NCBI RefSeq assembly: GCF_018476525.1
Contig: NZ_JAHCST010000015.1
Coordinates: 43,620-107,619, forward strand
DNA from: Acrocarpospora catenulata
GTDB taxonomy: Bacteria; Actinomycetota; Actinomycetes; Streptosporangiales; Streptosporangiaceae
Direction: 5' to 3'
DNA length: 64,000 bases
The notes below the pieces were generated by a model, which saw only the letters and a program-made list of their open reading frames with translations, was not told where the DNA came from and made no database searches. Within the stretch, counting starts at the first letter, position 1; every line of letters begins with the position of its first letter. Below, piece by piece: positions 18,815 to 27,909 of this stretch. Both the position numbers and the translations under genes were made by a program.

Positions 18815-18879
18815 ACTGAGAAACCCGTCCCTTGGACAGCCACCTAGGTGGCGGCTGTCCAGATCACGCGTTTCTCAGT
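18815..18879 (-). terminator. Nested two-tier hairpin just after ffh
   Basis: An inner stem (GGACAGCCACC with GGTGGCGGCTGTCC) sits inside an outer stem (ACTGAGAAAC with GTTTCTCAGT), separated by an asymmetric internal loop. It begins 3 bp past the ffh stop codon. Its place fits a rho-independent terminator or mRNA 3'-protecting structure for ffh. Confidence 0.6.
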
Positions 18880-18881
18880 GG

Positions 18882-20411
18882 TTACTGCCCGGGCAGTTTG
18901 AACTTCGACGGATCGAACCCCGGCGGCAGCTGCGGCGCCCGCTGGCCGAGGTTGCCGAGCGCCCCCAGCCCCTTCTGCTTCTCGGGCTGCGGCTCGGCCG
19001 GGCTCTTGGGCAGCCCGGCCTTGCGCGGGTCGCCGCTGACCCGGCGGCCCTTCTTCGGCTTGGCCGCCTTCTGCGGCCGCCGCCCGCCGGGCATGCCGGG
19101 GATGCCGATCCCCTGGGACATGCGCTTCATCATCTTCTGCGCCTCGAAGAAGCGCACCACCAGATTGTTCACCTCGGTCACGGTGACCCCGGACCCGCGC
19201 GCGATGCGCTCCCGGCGGGAACCCTTGATGATCTTCGGGTCCTCCCGCTCGCCGGGCGTCATGGACCGGATGATGGCGGCGATCCGGTCCAGATCCCGCT
19301 CGTCCACCTGGTTGAGCTGGTCACGCATCTGGCCCATGCCGGGCATCATGCCGAGCAGGTTCTTGATCGGCCCCATCTTGCGGACCATCATCATCTGCTC
19401 GAGGAAGTCGTCCAGCGTGAAGCCGTCGCCGGAGGCCAGCTTGCTGGCCATCTTGGCGGCCTCGGCCTCGTCGAAGGTCTTCTGGGCCTGCTCGATCAGG
19501 GTGAGGATGTCACCCATGTCGAGGATGCGGCCCGCCATCCGGTCGGGGTGGAAGGCGTCGAAGTCCTCCAGCTTCTCCCCGGTGGAGGCGAACATGATCG
19601 GGCGGCCGGTGATGTGCCGGACCGAGAGCGCGGCGCCACCGCGGGCGTCGCCGTCCAGCTTGGTCAGCACCACGCCGTCGAAGCCGACACCGTCCATGAA
19701 CGCCTGCGCGGTGTTCACCGCGTCCTGGCCGATCATGGCGTCCACCACGAACAGGACCTCGTCCGGGCGGACCGCGTCGCGGATGTCGGCGGCCTGCCGC
19801 ATCAGCTCCTGGTCGATGCCCAGCCGGCCGGCGGTGTCGATGATGACGATGTCGTGCTGCTGGCGGGTGGCGTGCTCCAGCGAGTGGCGGGCCACCTCGA
19901 TCGGGTCGCCGACGCCGTTGCCGGGCTCGGGGGCGAAGACCGCCACCCCGGCCCGCTCGGCCATCACCGACAGCTGCTGCACCGCGTTGGGCCGCTGCAG
20001 GTCGCAGGCCACCAGGAGCGGCACGTGGCCCTGGTCGCGGAGCCAGCGGGCCAGCTTGCCGGCCAGCGTCGTCTTACCGGAACCCTGGAGACCGGCCAGC
20101 ATGATTACGGTCGGCGGGTTCTTGGCGTAACGGAGGCGCCGGGTCTCCCCGCCCAGGATGGCGATCAGCTCGTCGTTGACGATCTTCACGACCTGCTGTG
20201 CGGGGTTGAGCGCCTGGGACACCTCGGTGCCTCGGGCCCGTTCCTTGACGTGGGCCACGAAGTCCTTGACCACCGGCAGCGCGACATCGGCCTCCAGCAG
20301 CGCGATGCGGATCTCGCGGCAGGTCGCGTCGATGTCCGCGTCGGACAGCCTGCCCTTGGCGCGAAGCGAGGAGAAGACCGAAGTCAGCCGGTCGGAAAGC
20401 GTCTCGAACAC
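18882..20411 (-). CDS. ffh: Signal recognition particle protein Ffh
   Basis: GTPase that binds signal peptides and 4.5S RNA and targets nascent chains to FtsY and the membrane. It is 509 residues: N domain 1-90, G domain with G1 GLQGSGKTT (108-116), DTAGR and TKLDGDARGG, then the Met-rich M domain (about 325-440; QMMMVRKMGPIKNLLGMMPGM and MMKRMSQGIGIPG). The C-terminus is an extended Lys/Pro-rich tail ending in DPSKFKLPGQ. In S. coelicolor ffh is next to glnD; here a 21-kb block intervenes. Confidence 0.97.
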   Translation of the reverse strand: MFETLSDRLTSVFSSLRAKGRLSDADIDATCREIRIALLEADVALPVVKDFVAHVKERARGTEVSQALNPAQQVVKIVNDELIAILGGETRRLRYAKNPPTVIMLAGLQGSGKTTLAGKLARWLRDQGHVPLLVACDLQRPNAVQQLSVMAERAGVAVFAPEPGNGVGDPIEVARHSLEHATRQQHDIVIIDTAGRLGIDQELMRQAADIRDAVRPDEVLFVVDAMIGQDAVNTAQAFMDGVGFDGVVLTKLDGDARGGAALSVRHITGRPIMFASTGEKLEDFDAFHPDRMAGRILDMGDILTLIEQAQKTFDEAEAAKMASKLASGDGFTLDDFLEQMMMVRKMGPIKNLLGMMPGMGQMRDQLNQVDERDLDRIAAIIRSMTPGEREDPKIIKGSRRERIARGSGVTVTEVNNLVVRFFEAQKMMKRMSQGIGIPGMPGGRRPQKAAKPKKGRRVSGDPRKAGLPKSPAEPQPEKQKGLGALGNLGQRAPQLPPGFDPSKFKLPGQ

Positions 20412-20481
20412 GTGATTGGCCAGCCTAGAAGGGAATGGTTCGCGGGCACGGGGACTACCCCAGGATCACCAGCCTATCCGC

Positions 20482-21078
20482 TCACCAGCCAGCGCTGCCC
20501 ACGCGCGTGGTGAGCGCGTGTTCCACCAGGGTGATCAGCGTGCTCTTGACCGACTCGCGGGCCCGCGCGTCCGTGCGCACCACCGGGATGTGCGGGGAGA
20601 GGGTGAGGGCCTCCCGGATCTCGTCCTCGGCGTGCGCGTACACGCCGTTGAAGCCGTTCACGCCGACCACGAACGGCAGCCGGGCTTCCTCGAAGTAGTC
20701 GACCGCGGGGAAGCTGTCGGCCAGCCGCCGGGTGTCCACCAGCACCACCGCGCCGATGGCGCCGCGCACCAGGTCATCCCACATGAACCAGAAACGGTGC
20801 TGGCCGGGCGTGCCGAACAGGTAGAGGATCAGGTCCTCGTCCAGCGACACCCGGCCGAAGTCCATGGCCACCGTGGTGGTGGTCTTGTGCGGGGTCAGGC
20901 CGACATCGTCAATACCGGCGGAGGCGTCGGTCATAACCGCCTCGGTGGTGAGCGGCACGATCTCCGACACCGCCCCCACGAAGGTCGTCTTGCCGACCCC
21001 GAACCCGCCGGCAACGACGATCTTCGTCGAGGTCAGGCCACGGCTAGCGCTGCCGTGGCTATAGGCGTCGAAGTCCAC
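20482..21078 (-). CDS. Conservon 1 small GTPase (CvnD)
   Basis: 198-residue Ras-like GTPase of the actinobacterial conservon family. G1 is GGFGVGKTT (residues 24-32); the switch region is KTTTTVAMDFG; G3 is the variant GTPGQHRF (89-96) instead of DTAGQ; the G4 position reads GVNGFNG in place of NKxD. The GTG start lies 20 nt inside the 3' end of the DUF742 gene, the same overlap as in the other two conservons here. It probably switches a membrane complex with CvnA-CvnC. Its central 343 bp is 98% identical to CvnD2. Confidence 0.9.
   Translation of the reverse strand: MDFDAYSHGSASRGLTSTKIVVAGGFGVGKTTFVGAVSEIVPLTTEAVMTDASAGIDDVGLTPHKTTTTVAMDFGRVSLDEDLILYLFGTPGQHRFWFMWDDLVRGAIGAVVLVDTRRLADSFPAVDYFEEARLPFVVGVNGFNGVYAHAEDEIREALTLSPHIPVVRTDARARESVKSTLITLVEHALTTRVGSAGW
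20701..21043 (-). repeat. 343-bp near-identical block, copy 1 (CvnD1)
   Basis: Aligned by eye with 29960-30302 (offset 9259), this block has six mismatches and no gaps; five are silent and one changes Glu to Gln. Flanking parts of the two genes differ much more. Confidence 0.85.
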
Positions 21079-21445
21079 TGAGCACCCTTTCCAACAATCC
21101 CAAGTCCGGCTTGTTGCCCGCGTCCAGCTGTGGCTGGTGCACGTGCACGAGTCCTTCCGCCGCCATGTCGGCGATCACCACGCGCGCCACGCCCAACGGC
21201 ATGCGCAGCAGCGCCGACACCTCGGCCACCGAGCGCACCTGGCGGCAGAGCGAGCTGATCGCCCGCTGCTCCGGCGGCCGGTTGGACAGGTCCTGGTGCA
21301 TCGACGTGGCCGAGGACACCAGCGCCTCCAGCGCCAGCTGCATGCGCGGCGCCGTCCGCCCACCGGTCACGGCGTACGGCCGGACGGGCGAGGCGGGATC
21401 CCGAGAGGGGATCGGGGCACCGTACGGCGGCCCCCACGAGTCCAT
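21059..21445 (-). CDS. Conservon 1 DUF742 protein (CvnC)
   Basis: 128 residues. The N-terminus VRPYAVTGGRTAPR is the family signature, and SVAEVSALLRMPLGVARVVIADMAAEGLVHVH is a winged-helix-like segment; it ends LLERVLSGLRRL. In S. coelicolor, CvnC proteins interact with the other conservon products at the membrane; DNA binding has not been shown from sequence. It lies 5 bp after CvnB and overlaps CvnD by 20 nt. Confidence 0.9.
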   Translation of the reverse strand: MDSWGPPYGAPIPSRDPASPVRPYAVTGGRTAPRMQLALEALVSSATSMHQDLSNRPPEQRAISSLCRQVRSVAEVSALLRMPLGVARVVIADMAAEGLVHVHQPQLDAGNKPDLGLLERVLSGLRRL

Positions 21446-21450
21446 GATCT

Positions 21451-21876
21451 TTATCTCCTCGGGTGGGTGGCCTGAAGCTCGGCCCGCACCGCCGGGGTCA
21501 GCACCTGACCCGCACGTTCGACCAGGAGCGTCATCTGGTAGGCCACGAGTCCCATGTCACAGTCGACCGCGGCCAGCACGGCGAGGCAGGAGCCGTCGCT
21601 GATCGACATGATCAGCAACAGCCCACGCTGCATCTCCACGACGGTCTGGCTGACCGCGCCGCCCTCGAACACTCGGGACGCGCCCTGGGTGAGGCTGATC
21701 AGACCGGCGGCCACCGCCGCCAGCTGGTCGGCCCGGTCCTTCGGAAAGCCGTCAGAGTACGCCAGCGGCAGCCCGTCGGACGACACCACCACGGTGTGCG
21801 CCACGCCGGGCACCGAACTGACGAAGTCGCTGATCAGCCAGTTGATGCCGCGGGCGGCATGACTCATCTCACGCAC
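21451..21876 (-). CDS. Conservon 1 roadblock/LC7 protein (CvnB)
   Basis: 141-residue roadblock-fold protein, a class that often acts as GTPase-activating or scaffold partner of small GTPases. Conserved segments are GVAHTVVVSSDGLPLAYSD, DRADQLAAVAAGLISLTQGA and GSCLAVLAAVDCDMGLVAYQM. The GTG at 21876 follows AGGGGAAGCT; the in-frame ATG at 21867 is an alternative. It lies 16 bp downstream of CvnA and presumably regulates CvnD. Confidence 0.9.
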   Translation of the reverse strand: MREMSHAARGINWLISDFVSSVPGVAHTVVVSSDGLPLAYSDGFPKDRADQLAAVAAGLISLTQGASRVFEGGAVSQTVVEMQRGLLLIMSISDGSCLAVLAAVDCDMGLVAYQMTLLVERAGQVLTPAVRAELQATHPRR

Positions 21877-21892
21877 AGCTTCCCCTTACTCA

Positions 21893-24800
21893 TCACGGCT
21901 GGTCCCCTCTCGCGGCACCGCCGGGAAATCCGCCGGAATACCCCTCTTCCTCGCTGATCTCGCCCCGGGCCACCGCGCGGCCCTGCCGGAGCCCCTGCTG
22001 GAGGCTGGACAGGCGGCTGCGCGCGCGTTCCGGGGAGAGGGCGGGCATCTGCGGGGGGGCGGCCGCCTGCTGCTTGCCGGGGTCGGCCGACCCGGGCACC
22101 AGATTCGCCTTGGGCACCCGCTTGGGGAGCCCGGAGGAGGTGTTGGCCTCCCAGGAGGGCTGCTGGGCGGCCACCTCCCAGCCGTTGTCGGCGGGCGTCT
22201 GGTTCCAGCTCTTCTCCTCGGGGCTGCGCTGGAACCAGGCGGACTCGACCGCGGCGAAGATGGGCAAGAAGTCCTCCGGTCGTTCTTCTCGTACGGCCGG
22301 CAGCGGGCCGGTGGAATCGGAGTCCATCCCCGAGAACCCGGACAGACCCGACAACCCGTTGTCCGACCGGCGGCGCGGCAGCGAGCCGCCGCCCATGCCC
22401 ATCCCAGGTCCCATGCCAGAGCCCATGCCGGGACCCATCCCCGGGCCGGCGCCAGGTGCCGTACGCGGATCGAACGGGTTGCGCATGACCTGGCCGGTGG
22501 CGGGCGGGTCGAACGGCGACCGCGTGGGCGGCTGCGGGGTCGGCTGGTCGAACATGGACCCGGAGACCGTGCCCGTCAGCAGTCCCGGCGGCGCCCCGGG
22601 CGGGCCCCCGGGCAGCGCCGGGGGCGGCCCCGACGGCGGGCCGGGCAACGGGCCTGACAGCGGGCGCGGGTCGAACGCCGAGCGCGGTCCCGAGCCGGTG
22701 TCGGCGCCGAACATCGGCTGGCCGGGCGGTGGGAACGACGGGTGCTGCCCGCCGGGTCCCGGGCTGCTGAACGGCCCGCCGGGCGCGTTCGGCGGCGGCG
22801 CGGACAGGGCCAGCGAGGGCGCGCCCCAGGCGAGCGGTTCCGACTGGTTCGGCCCGTTCGGCGCCCAGCTGGGCGCGTAGTTGCCCGCGTACTGCTGCTG
22901 CGAGTACGCCGGGGAGCCCATCAGGGACTCCGGCAGCAGCACCATGGCGGTCAGGCCGCCGCTGTCGTGCGCCCGGATCTGCACCCGGATGCCGTTGCGC
23001 AGAGCCAGCCGGCCGACCACGAACAGGCCCATGCGGCGGGACACCGACACGTCCACCACCGGCGGGTTGGCCAGCCGCCAGTTGGTCGCGCCGATCTCCT
23101 CGGCGGTCATGCCGATGCCGCCGTCGGTGACCGAGACCATCACGCCGCCGCCGTCGATGCGGTTGCCGGAGACCACCACCCGGGTGTCCCTGGCCGAGAA
23201 GGACAGCGCGTTCTCCACCAGCTCGGCGAGCAGGTGGATGACGTCGTTGACGGCCTGGCCGGCCAGCGCCACGTCGGAGGGGATGTTGATGACCACCCGC
23301 TCGTAGCCCTCCACCTCGGAGAGCGCGGCCCGGATGACGTCGGTCAGCTCCACCGGCTGGCTCCACCGGCGGGCGGGTTCCTGGCCGGCCAGAACCAGCA
23401 GGTTCTCGGAGTTGCGGCGCATGCGGGTGGCCAGGTGGTCCAGCTTGAACAGGTTGCCGAGCCGCTGCTCGTCCTGCTCGCCCTGCTCCAGGCTGTCGAT
23501 CAGGGCGATCTGCCGTTCCACCAGGGTCTGGGTACGGCGGGACAGGTTGACGAACATGGCGTTGATGTTGCTGCGCAGCTTGGCCTCGTCACCCGCGAGC
23601 CGGATCGCCTCGGCGTGCACCTCGTCGAAGGCCCGGGCGACTTCCCCGATCTCGTCGGCGGAGTCGACGCCGACCGGCTGGGGTTTGGCGTCGGTTGTGT
23701 TGCCGTCGGAGTCGCGCAGCCGCTGGACCAGTTCGGGCAGCCGGTGCCCGGCGATCTCCAGGGCCTCCGAGCGCAGCTTGCGGAGCGGCTTGACCAGCGA
23801 GCGGGCCATCGCGGTGGTGATGACCAGCACCAGGCCGAGGATGACCACCACGACGATGATGTTGGCGATGGCGCCGCGCTGGTCGGCCGCGGCCAGGGTG
23901 TCGGCCCGCTGGCTGATCCAGGCGATCTGCGCCTTCTCCACCTCGTGCATGCGGTCGATGCCGAAGGTGCTGACCTCGAACCACTTGTCGCCGTCCGGCC
24001 CGGGGCGGCCGTCGAGATTGGTGAGTGAACGGTTCACCCTAATAAGTTCCAGCGCGGAGAGCCGCAGGAACTCCGACTGGTCGATGGGGGCGCCGGCCAC
24101 GAGGTCGGAGTAGCGCTGCCGTTCCTCGGGACTGGCCACCGTCCTGAACGAGTTCAGCTCGCTCTCGAAGCGCTTGCGGGCGGCGGTGAAGGCGTCCAGT
24201 TCGATGGGATCGAACCGGCCGCCCGCCGTGCCGACGGCGAGCAGGGCGCGGACGATGGACGCCTCGTTCTTGGCGCGGGCCAGCGAGCCAAGCGCGGTGG
24301 AGCTGGTGTCCAGTGCCTCGTCGGTGCCGCCCTGGCCGTTCTCGTCGTACAGCCGGATCAGGTCGGCGATGAACAGGGAGTACTTGTCGACTGCGGGCAG
24401 CGCGGGCAGTTGGCTGTCCAGCGTGATGATGCGCAGGTTCGACAGTTCGTTCAGGCGCCGCTGGAGTCGCTGCAGGTTCTCCCGGCCGACGTCGCCGAAG
24501 GAGCCGGCGGCCTCCTGGGCGCGGTTGCGGACCGCCTCCGCGAGCAGGTCGACCGAGTTCCGCTGGTTGCGGATGACCCCGAGCGCGGGTTCGCCGGGGC
24601 GGCCGGTCTCGATGTACCGGGCCGTCAGGTCACGTTCTAGTTGGAGCTCGTGAATCAGGTCGCTCAGTGTGCCGGTGAACGCGGCCACGTCGCTGACCCG
24701 TTGATATTCCGCGGCGCTCTGGATGGAGGTCGCCACGCGGAGGCCGCCCAGAAGTACGGCCCCGATGGTGGGGACCAGGATGAGAGCGACCAGGCGATTG

Positions 24801-24934
24801 CGGACCCGCCAGTTCTTCAGCGCCATCGGGCTTCGCGTGTCCTGTTCACCTTCGGGACCGGGGAGGGCCGTCTGGGGTGCGTCGGACACGGTGCGGTGAT
24901 CATTGTCGATCGTTGCCGTCCTCACAGGCCGCAC
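21893..24934 (-). CDS. Conservon 1 sensor histidine kinase-like protein (CvnA)
   Basis: 1013-residue membrane protein. An N-terminal segment (about 47-67) and a second (about 350-372) bracket a nitrate/nitrite-sensor-like (NIT) extracellular domain. HAMP follows, then a helical region with KLDHLATRMRRNSENLLVLAG and an HATPase domain (HLLAELVENALSFSA, VTDGGIGMT, GLFVVGRLA). The last 350 residues are Pro/Gly/Met-rich with GPGMG repeats and conserved islands (FLPIFAAVESAW, PKRVPKANLVPGS). No response regulator is adjacent; output probably runs through CvnB-D. Confidence 0.92.
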   Translation of the reverse strand: MRPVRTATIDNDHRTVSDAPQTALPGPEGEQDTRSPMALKNWRVRNRLVALILVPTIGAVLLGGLRVATSIQSAAEYQRVSDVAAFTGTLSDLIHELQLERDLTARYIETGRPGEPALGVIRNQRNSVDLLAEAVRNRAQEAAGSFGDVGRENLQRLQRRLNELSNLRIITLDSQLPALPAVDKYSLFIADLIRLYDENGQGGTDEALDTSSTALGSLARAKNEASIVRALLAVGTAGGRFDPIELDAFTAARKRFESELNSFRTVASPEERQRYSDLVAGAPIDQSEFLRLSALELIRVNRSLTNLDGRPGPDGDKWFEVSTFGIDRMHEVEKAQIAWISQRADTLAAADQRGAIANIIVVVVILGLVLVITTAMARSLVKPLRKLRSEALEIAGHRLPELVQRLRDSDGNTTDAKPQPVGVDSADEIGEVARAFDEVHAEAIRLAGDEAKLRSNINAMFVNLSRRTQTLVERQIALIDSLEQGEQDEQRLGNLFKLDHLATRMRRNSENLLVLAGQEPARRWSQPVELTDVIRAALSEVEGYERVVINIPSDVALAGQAVNDVIHLLAELVENALSFSARDTRVVVSGNRIDGGGVMVSVTDGGIGMTAEEIGATNWRLANPPVVDVSVSRRMGLFVVGRLALRNGIRVQIRAHDSGGLTAMVLLPESLMGSPAYSQQQYAGNYAPSWAPNGPNQSEPLAWGAPSLALSAPPPNAPGGPFSSPGPGGQHPSFPPPGQPMFGADTGSGPRSAFDPRPLSGPLPGPPSGPPPALPGGPPGAPPGLLTGTVSGSMFDQPTPQPPTRSPFDPPATGQVMRNPFDPRTAPGAGPGMGPGMGSGMGPGMGMGGGSLPRRRSDNGLSGLSGFSGMDSDSTGPLPAVREERPEDFLPIFAAVESAWFQRSPEEKSWNQTPADNGWEVAAQQPSWEANTSSGLPKRVPKANLVPGSADPGKQQAAAPPQMPALSPERARSRLSSLQQGLRQGRAVARGEISEEEGYSGGFPGGAARGDQP

Positions 24935-25332
24935 CTTCCGCTAAAGAAAAATCAATTTATCCCGGGAAACCTCCCATAAGCCACGGGCAATTGGAGCATA
25001 GGACCACGAGCTACACCAATAGTCGTGACCGGATTGCCGCGATCCAACGCGTACTGACCGGTAATGTCCTTAGCACAGGGGCCACATCCTGCCTAGACGT
25101 CATTCCTAATCGGTCTGATCTGATCACATGTTCGATAGACCGATCCAACCGGCCAAAATCCGACATATGACGCAAATCTCACCACCAGCTGATTTGTTTA
25201 CAAGTTTGGTGACATAGTGCTCTCATTCCTGTTGACGACCTTTTTCCTCCGCTACGCTCGTCGCTCGTCGCCCGCAATGTTCGCGATCACCTGACGATCC
25301 GCGCGGGCCATTCCCCCAGCTAAGGAGACTCC
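24935..25332. promoter_or_regulatory. AT-richer divergent intergenic region
   Basis: This 398-bp gap separates conservon 1 (minus) from the ABC importer operon (plus) and is clearly less GC-rich than its surroundings, so it should hold both promoters. A possible plus-strand promoter is TTGACG (25232-25237) with TACGCT (25253-25258), but the 15-bp spacer is short. AAGGAG lies 5 nt before the start at 25333. No riboswitch core was recognised. Confidence 0.45.
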
Positions 25333-26325
25333 ATGAGACGCCTATTCCTGGGCCGGCCGCTCGTGGTGAGCGTCGTAGCCGCATTGGCACTCACGGCATG
25401 CGGCGGCGCCGAAACCAATACGACGACGCCCGATACCGCCAATAACGGACTGGAAAAATCCACACTTACGGTCGGCATTGTCGCCGTTCCCGACTCGGCC
25501 CCGATTCAGATCGCGATCGACAAGGGTTTCTTCAAAGCCGAGGGCCTGACCGTATCTGCCTCGGTGGAGACGGGCGGCGCCACCGCCACGCCGAAGCTGG
25601 TCGCGGGCCAGCTTGACGCGATGCTCGGCAACTATGTCTCGCTCTTCTCCGCGCAGGAAAAGGGTGTGGGCAAGTTCAAGGTGGTGGCCGACAGTTACCA
25701 GGCCGCGCCGGACAACTTCGTGCTGATGGCCAACGGCGACAACGCCGAGATCTCCTCCCCCGCCGACCTGGCCGGCAAGAAGATCGCGGTCAACACGCTG
25801 AACGGCATCGGCACCCTGGCCGTGACCGCCACCGCCAAGGTGGCCGGGGTGACCATCGACCCCAAGCAGTTCGTCCCGATGCCGCTGCCGGACATGGGCG
25901 CCGCGCTGAAGAACGGCACGGTGGACGTGATTTGGGTGGCCGAACCGTTCATTTCGGCCAACGCCCGGGACGGCGCCAAGAAGATCGCCGACAGCATGAG
26001 CGGCCCGATGGCCGACTTCCCGATCGCCGGTTGGGTGATGAGCGACGACTTCGTCGCCAAGAACCCCAACACGGTGGCCGCCTTCCAGCGCGCGCTGGCC
26101 AAGGCCCAGCAGCTGGCCGCCTCCGACCGTAAGGCGATCGAGGAGGTGCTGCCGAAGTACACCAAGATCGACGCGGCCACCGCCGCCGTCATCGCCCTCG
26201 GCGTGTACTCCACCACGCTCAGCGAGGCCCGCCTCCAGCGGGTCGCCGACACCATGAAGGAGTACGGCTACCTGCAGGCCGGCTTCGACGTGAAGTCCCT
26301 GCTGCACGCCCCCGCCGCGGGGTGA
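25333..26325 (+). CDS. ABC transporter substrate-binding lipoprotein (NMT1/SsuA type)
   Basis: 330-residue periplasmic-type binding protein anchored as a lipoprotein: the signal peptide ends in the lipobox LTAC with Cys23. The fold is of the NMT1/TauA/SsuA group (LTVGIVAVPDSAPIQIAIDKGFF, GGATATPKLVAGQLDAMLGN, DLAGKKIAVNTLNGIG, GTVDVIWVAEPF). Members bind sulfonates, nitrate, taurine or pyrimidine precursors; the ligand cannot be read here. It heads a five-gene operon with two permeases, an ATPase and an O-methyltransferase. Confidence 0.9.
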   Translation: MRRLFLGRPLVVSVVAALALTACGGAETNTTTPDTANNGLEKSTLTVGIVAVPDSAPIQIAIDKGFFKAEGLTVSASVETGGATATPKLVAGQLDAMLGNYVSLFSAQEKGVGKFKVVADSYQAAPDNFVLMANGDNAEISSPADLAGKKIAVNTLNGIGTLAVTATAKVAGVTIDPKQFVPMPLPDMGAALKNGTVDVIWVAEPFISANARDGAKKIADSMSGPMADFPIAGWVMSDDFVAKNPNTVAAFQRALAKAQQLAASDRKAIEEVLPKYTKIDAATAAVIALGVYSTTLSEARLQRVADTMKEYGYLQAGFDVKSLLHAPAAG

Positions 26326-26326
26326 C

Positions 26327-27109
26327 GTGTCCAGACTGACCGGCTCGACAGTGCTCCGTGGCGTCGCCGGCGTCACGGGGCTACTTGTCGTTCTGGAGGC
26401 CGCGGGCAGGACCGGTCTCCTCGACACCACATACCTTCCCCTTGCCTCCACCGTGCTGGCCAGGGCCGGCGAGCTCGCCGTGGACCCCGAGTTCCTCGCC
26501 GACGCGGGGGCCAGTGTGGAGGCCTGGTTCTGGGCGCTGGCCCTGACCGTGGCCCTGGCCGTCCCCGCGGGCCTGCTGCTCGGCGTGGCCCGCCCCGCCG
26601 AGGTGGCGGTCCGGCCGCTCGTCGAGTTCCTCAGGCCGATCCCCTCGGTGGCGCTGATCCCGCTGGCCATCCTGCTCTTCCAGGACCAGATGCACATGCG
26701 CATGTCGGTCGCGGTGTACGCGGCCACCTGGCCGGTCCTGATCAACACCATCTACGGCGTGCGGGACGTGGACCCGCTGGCCAAGGAGACCCTGCGCAGT
26801 TTCGGTTTCGGCCCGGCCGCCGTGGTGCTCCGGGTGGTGCTGCCCAGCGCGGCGCCGTTCATCGCCCTCGGGGTACGGCTGGCCGCCTCGGTCGCCATCA
26901 TCCTGGTGGTCACCGCCGAGGTGGTGGCCGGCGGCACGGGCGGTGTCGGGGTCTTCATCAACCGGGCGGGCAGCGGCAACCGGGTGGACCAGATGATGGC
27001 CGCCACCGCCTGGGTGGGCCTGTTCGGCATCGCCGTCAACGCCCTCCTGGTCGGCGCCGAGAAGCGCCTCTTCCGCTGGCACCACACCCGTACGGCAGGC
27101 GTCTCATGA
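26327..27109 (+). CDS. ABC transporter permease 1 (TauC/SsuC type)
   Basis: 260 residues with about six membrane segments. The binding-protein-dependent permease motif that contacts the ATPase is seen in EAA-loop form around DPLAKETLRSFGFGPAAVVLRVV. FLRPIPSVALIPLAILLF is a strong SsuC/TauC-type segment. The GTG at 26327 lies 1 nt after the binding-protein stop. Its 3' end overlaps the second permease as ATGA. The two permeases are distinct sequences and probably form a heterodimer. Confidence 0.9.
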   Translation: MSRLTGSTVLRGVAGVTGLLVVLEAAGRTGLLDTTYLPLASTVLARAGELAVDPEFLADAGASVEAWFWALALTVALAVPAGLLLGVARPAEVAVRPLVEFLRPIPSVALIPLAILLFQDQMHMRMSVAVYAATWPVLINTIYGVRDVDPLAKETLRSFGFGPAAVVLRVVLPSAAPFIALGVRLAASVAIILVVTAEVVAGGTGGVGVFINRAGSGNRVDQMMAATAWVGLFGIAVNALLVGAEKRLFRWHHTRTAGVS

Positions 27110-27900
27110 GCCGCAGGATCGGCCGGGCCGTCACCGGCCTCTGGATCATTCCGGTCGTCCTGATCGCCTGGGAGGCGGCCACCAGAACCGCCGCGCAGCC
27201 GTACTTCCCGGCGCCGAGCGCGATCGCGGTGCGCGTCCAGGAGCTCTGGTTCTCCGGGCCGCTCAGCCGGGCGCTGCTGACCGACGACGCGATCGACGCG
27301 TTCGCGCCCAGCCTCGGGCGGCTGTTCGCCGGCTGGCTGCTGGCCAGCGCGGCCGGCATCCTGCTCGGCATGGCGATCGGGCGGTCGGCGCGGCTGGCCG
27401 ACTACCTGGACCCGATGCTGCAGTTCGGCCGGGCCATCCCGCCCCCGCTGCTGGTGCCCATCTTCTTCGCGCTCTTCCAGATCGGCACCGCCACCCAGCT
27501 GGCCATCATCGTGTTCGGCGTGATCTGGCCGGTGCTGCTGAACACGGCCGACGGCTGCCGCACCGTGGACCGGCAGTACCTGGAGACCGCGCGGGTCTTC
27601 GGGTTCTCCCGGGCCGACCTGCTCTGGCGGGTGGTGCTCCCGGCCGCGCTCCCGAAAATCTTCGCGGGCCTGCGGCTCAGCCTCTCGCTGGCGCTGATCC
27701 TGATGGTCGTCTCCGAGCTGGTCGGCAGCACCAGCGGCATCGGGTACGGCCTGCTCACCGCCCAGCAGAACTTCCTGTTCGTCGACGTGTGGGCGTACAT
27801 CGTCCTGCTCGGCGTGCTGGGGTTCCTGCTGAACGCCTCGTTCCTCGCGCTGGAGAGCCGGATCCTGTCCTGGCATCAGCGTGCCAAGCGGACAATCTAG
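27106..27900 (+). CDS. ABC transporter permease 2 (TauC/SsuC type)
   Basis: 264 residues with an N-terminal membrane segment (TGLWIIPVVLIAWEAA) and the same TauC/SsuC layout: FGRAIPPPLLVPIFFALF, then the cytoplasmic coupling loop YLETARVFGFSRADLLWRVVLP. It overlaps permease 1 by 4 bp and is followed after 9 bp by the ATPase gene. Having two permease genes instead of one homodimer is less usual for this importer class. Confidence 0.9.
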   Translation: MSRRIGRAVTGLWIIPVVLIAWEAATRTAAQPYFPAPSAIAVRVQELWFSGPLSRALLTDDAIDAFAPSLGRLFAGWLLASAAGILLGMAIGRSARLADYLDPMLQFGRAIPPPLLVPIFFALFQIGTATQLAIIVFGVIWPVLLNTADGCRTVDRQYLETARVFGFSRADLLWRVVLPAALPKIFAGLRLSLSLALILMVVSELVGSTSGIGYGLLTAQQNFLFVDVWAYIVLLGVLGFLLNASFLALESRILSWHQRAKRTI

Positions 27901-27909
27901 GGACCTCCC

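Noticed and set aside
24935..25332. TPP or other riboswitch before the ABC importer operon
   Set aside because: The NMT1-like binding protein suggested it, but no conserved TPP-core segments or terminator switch are visible.
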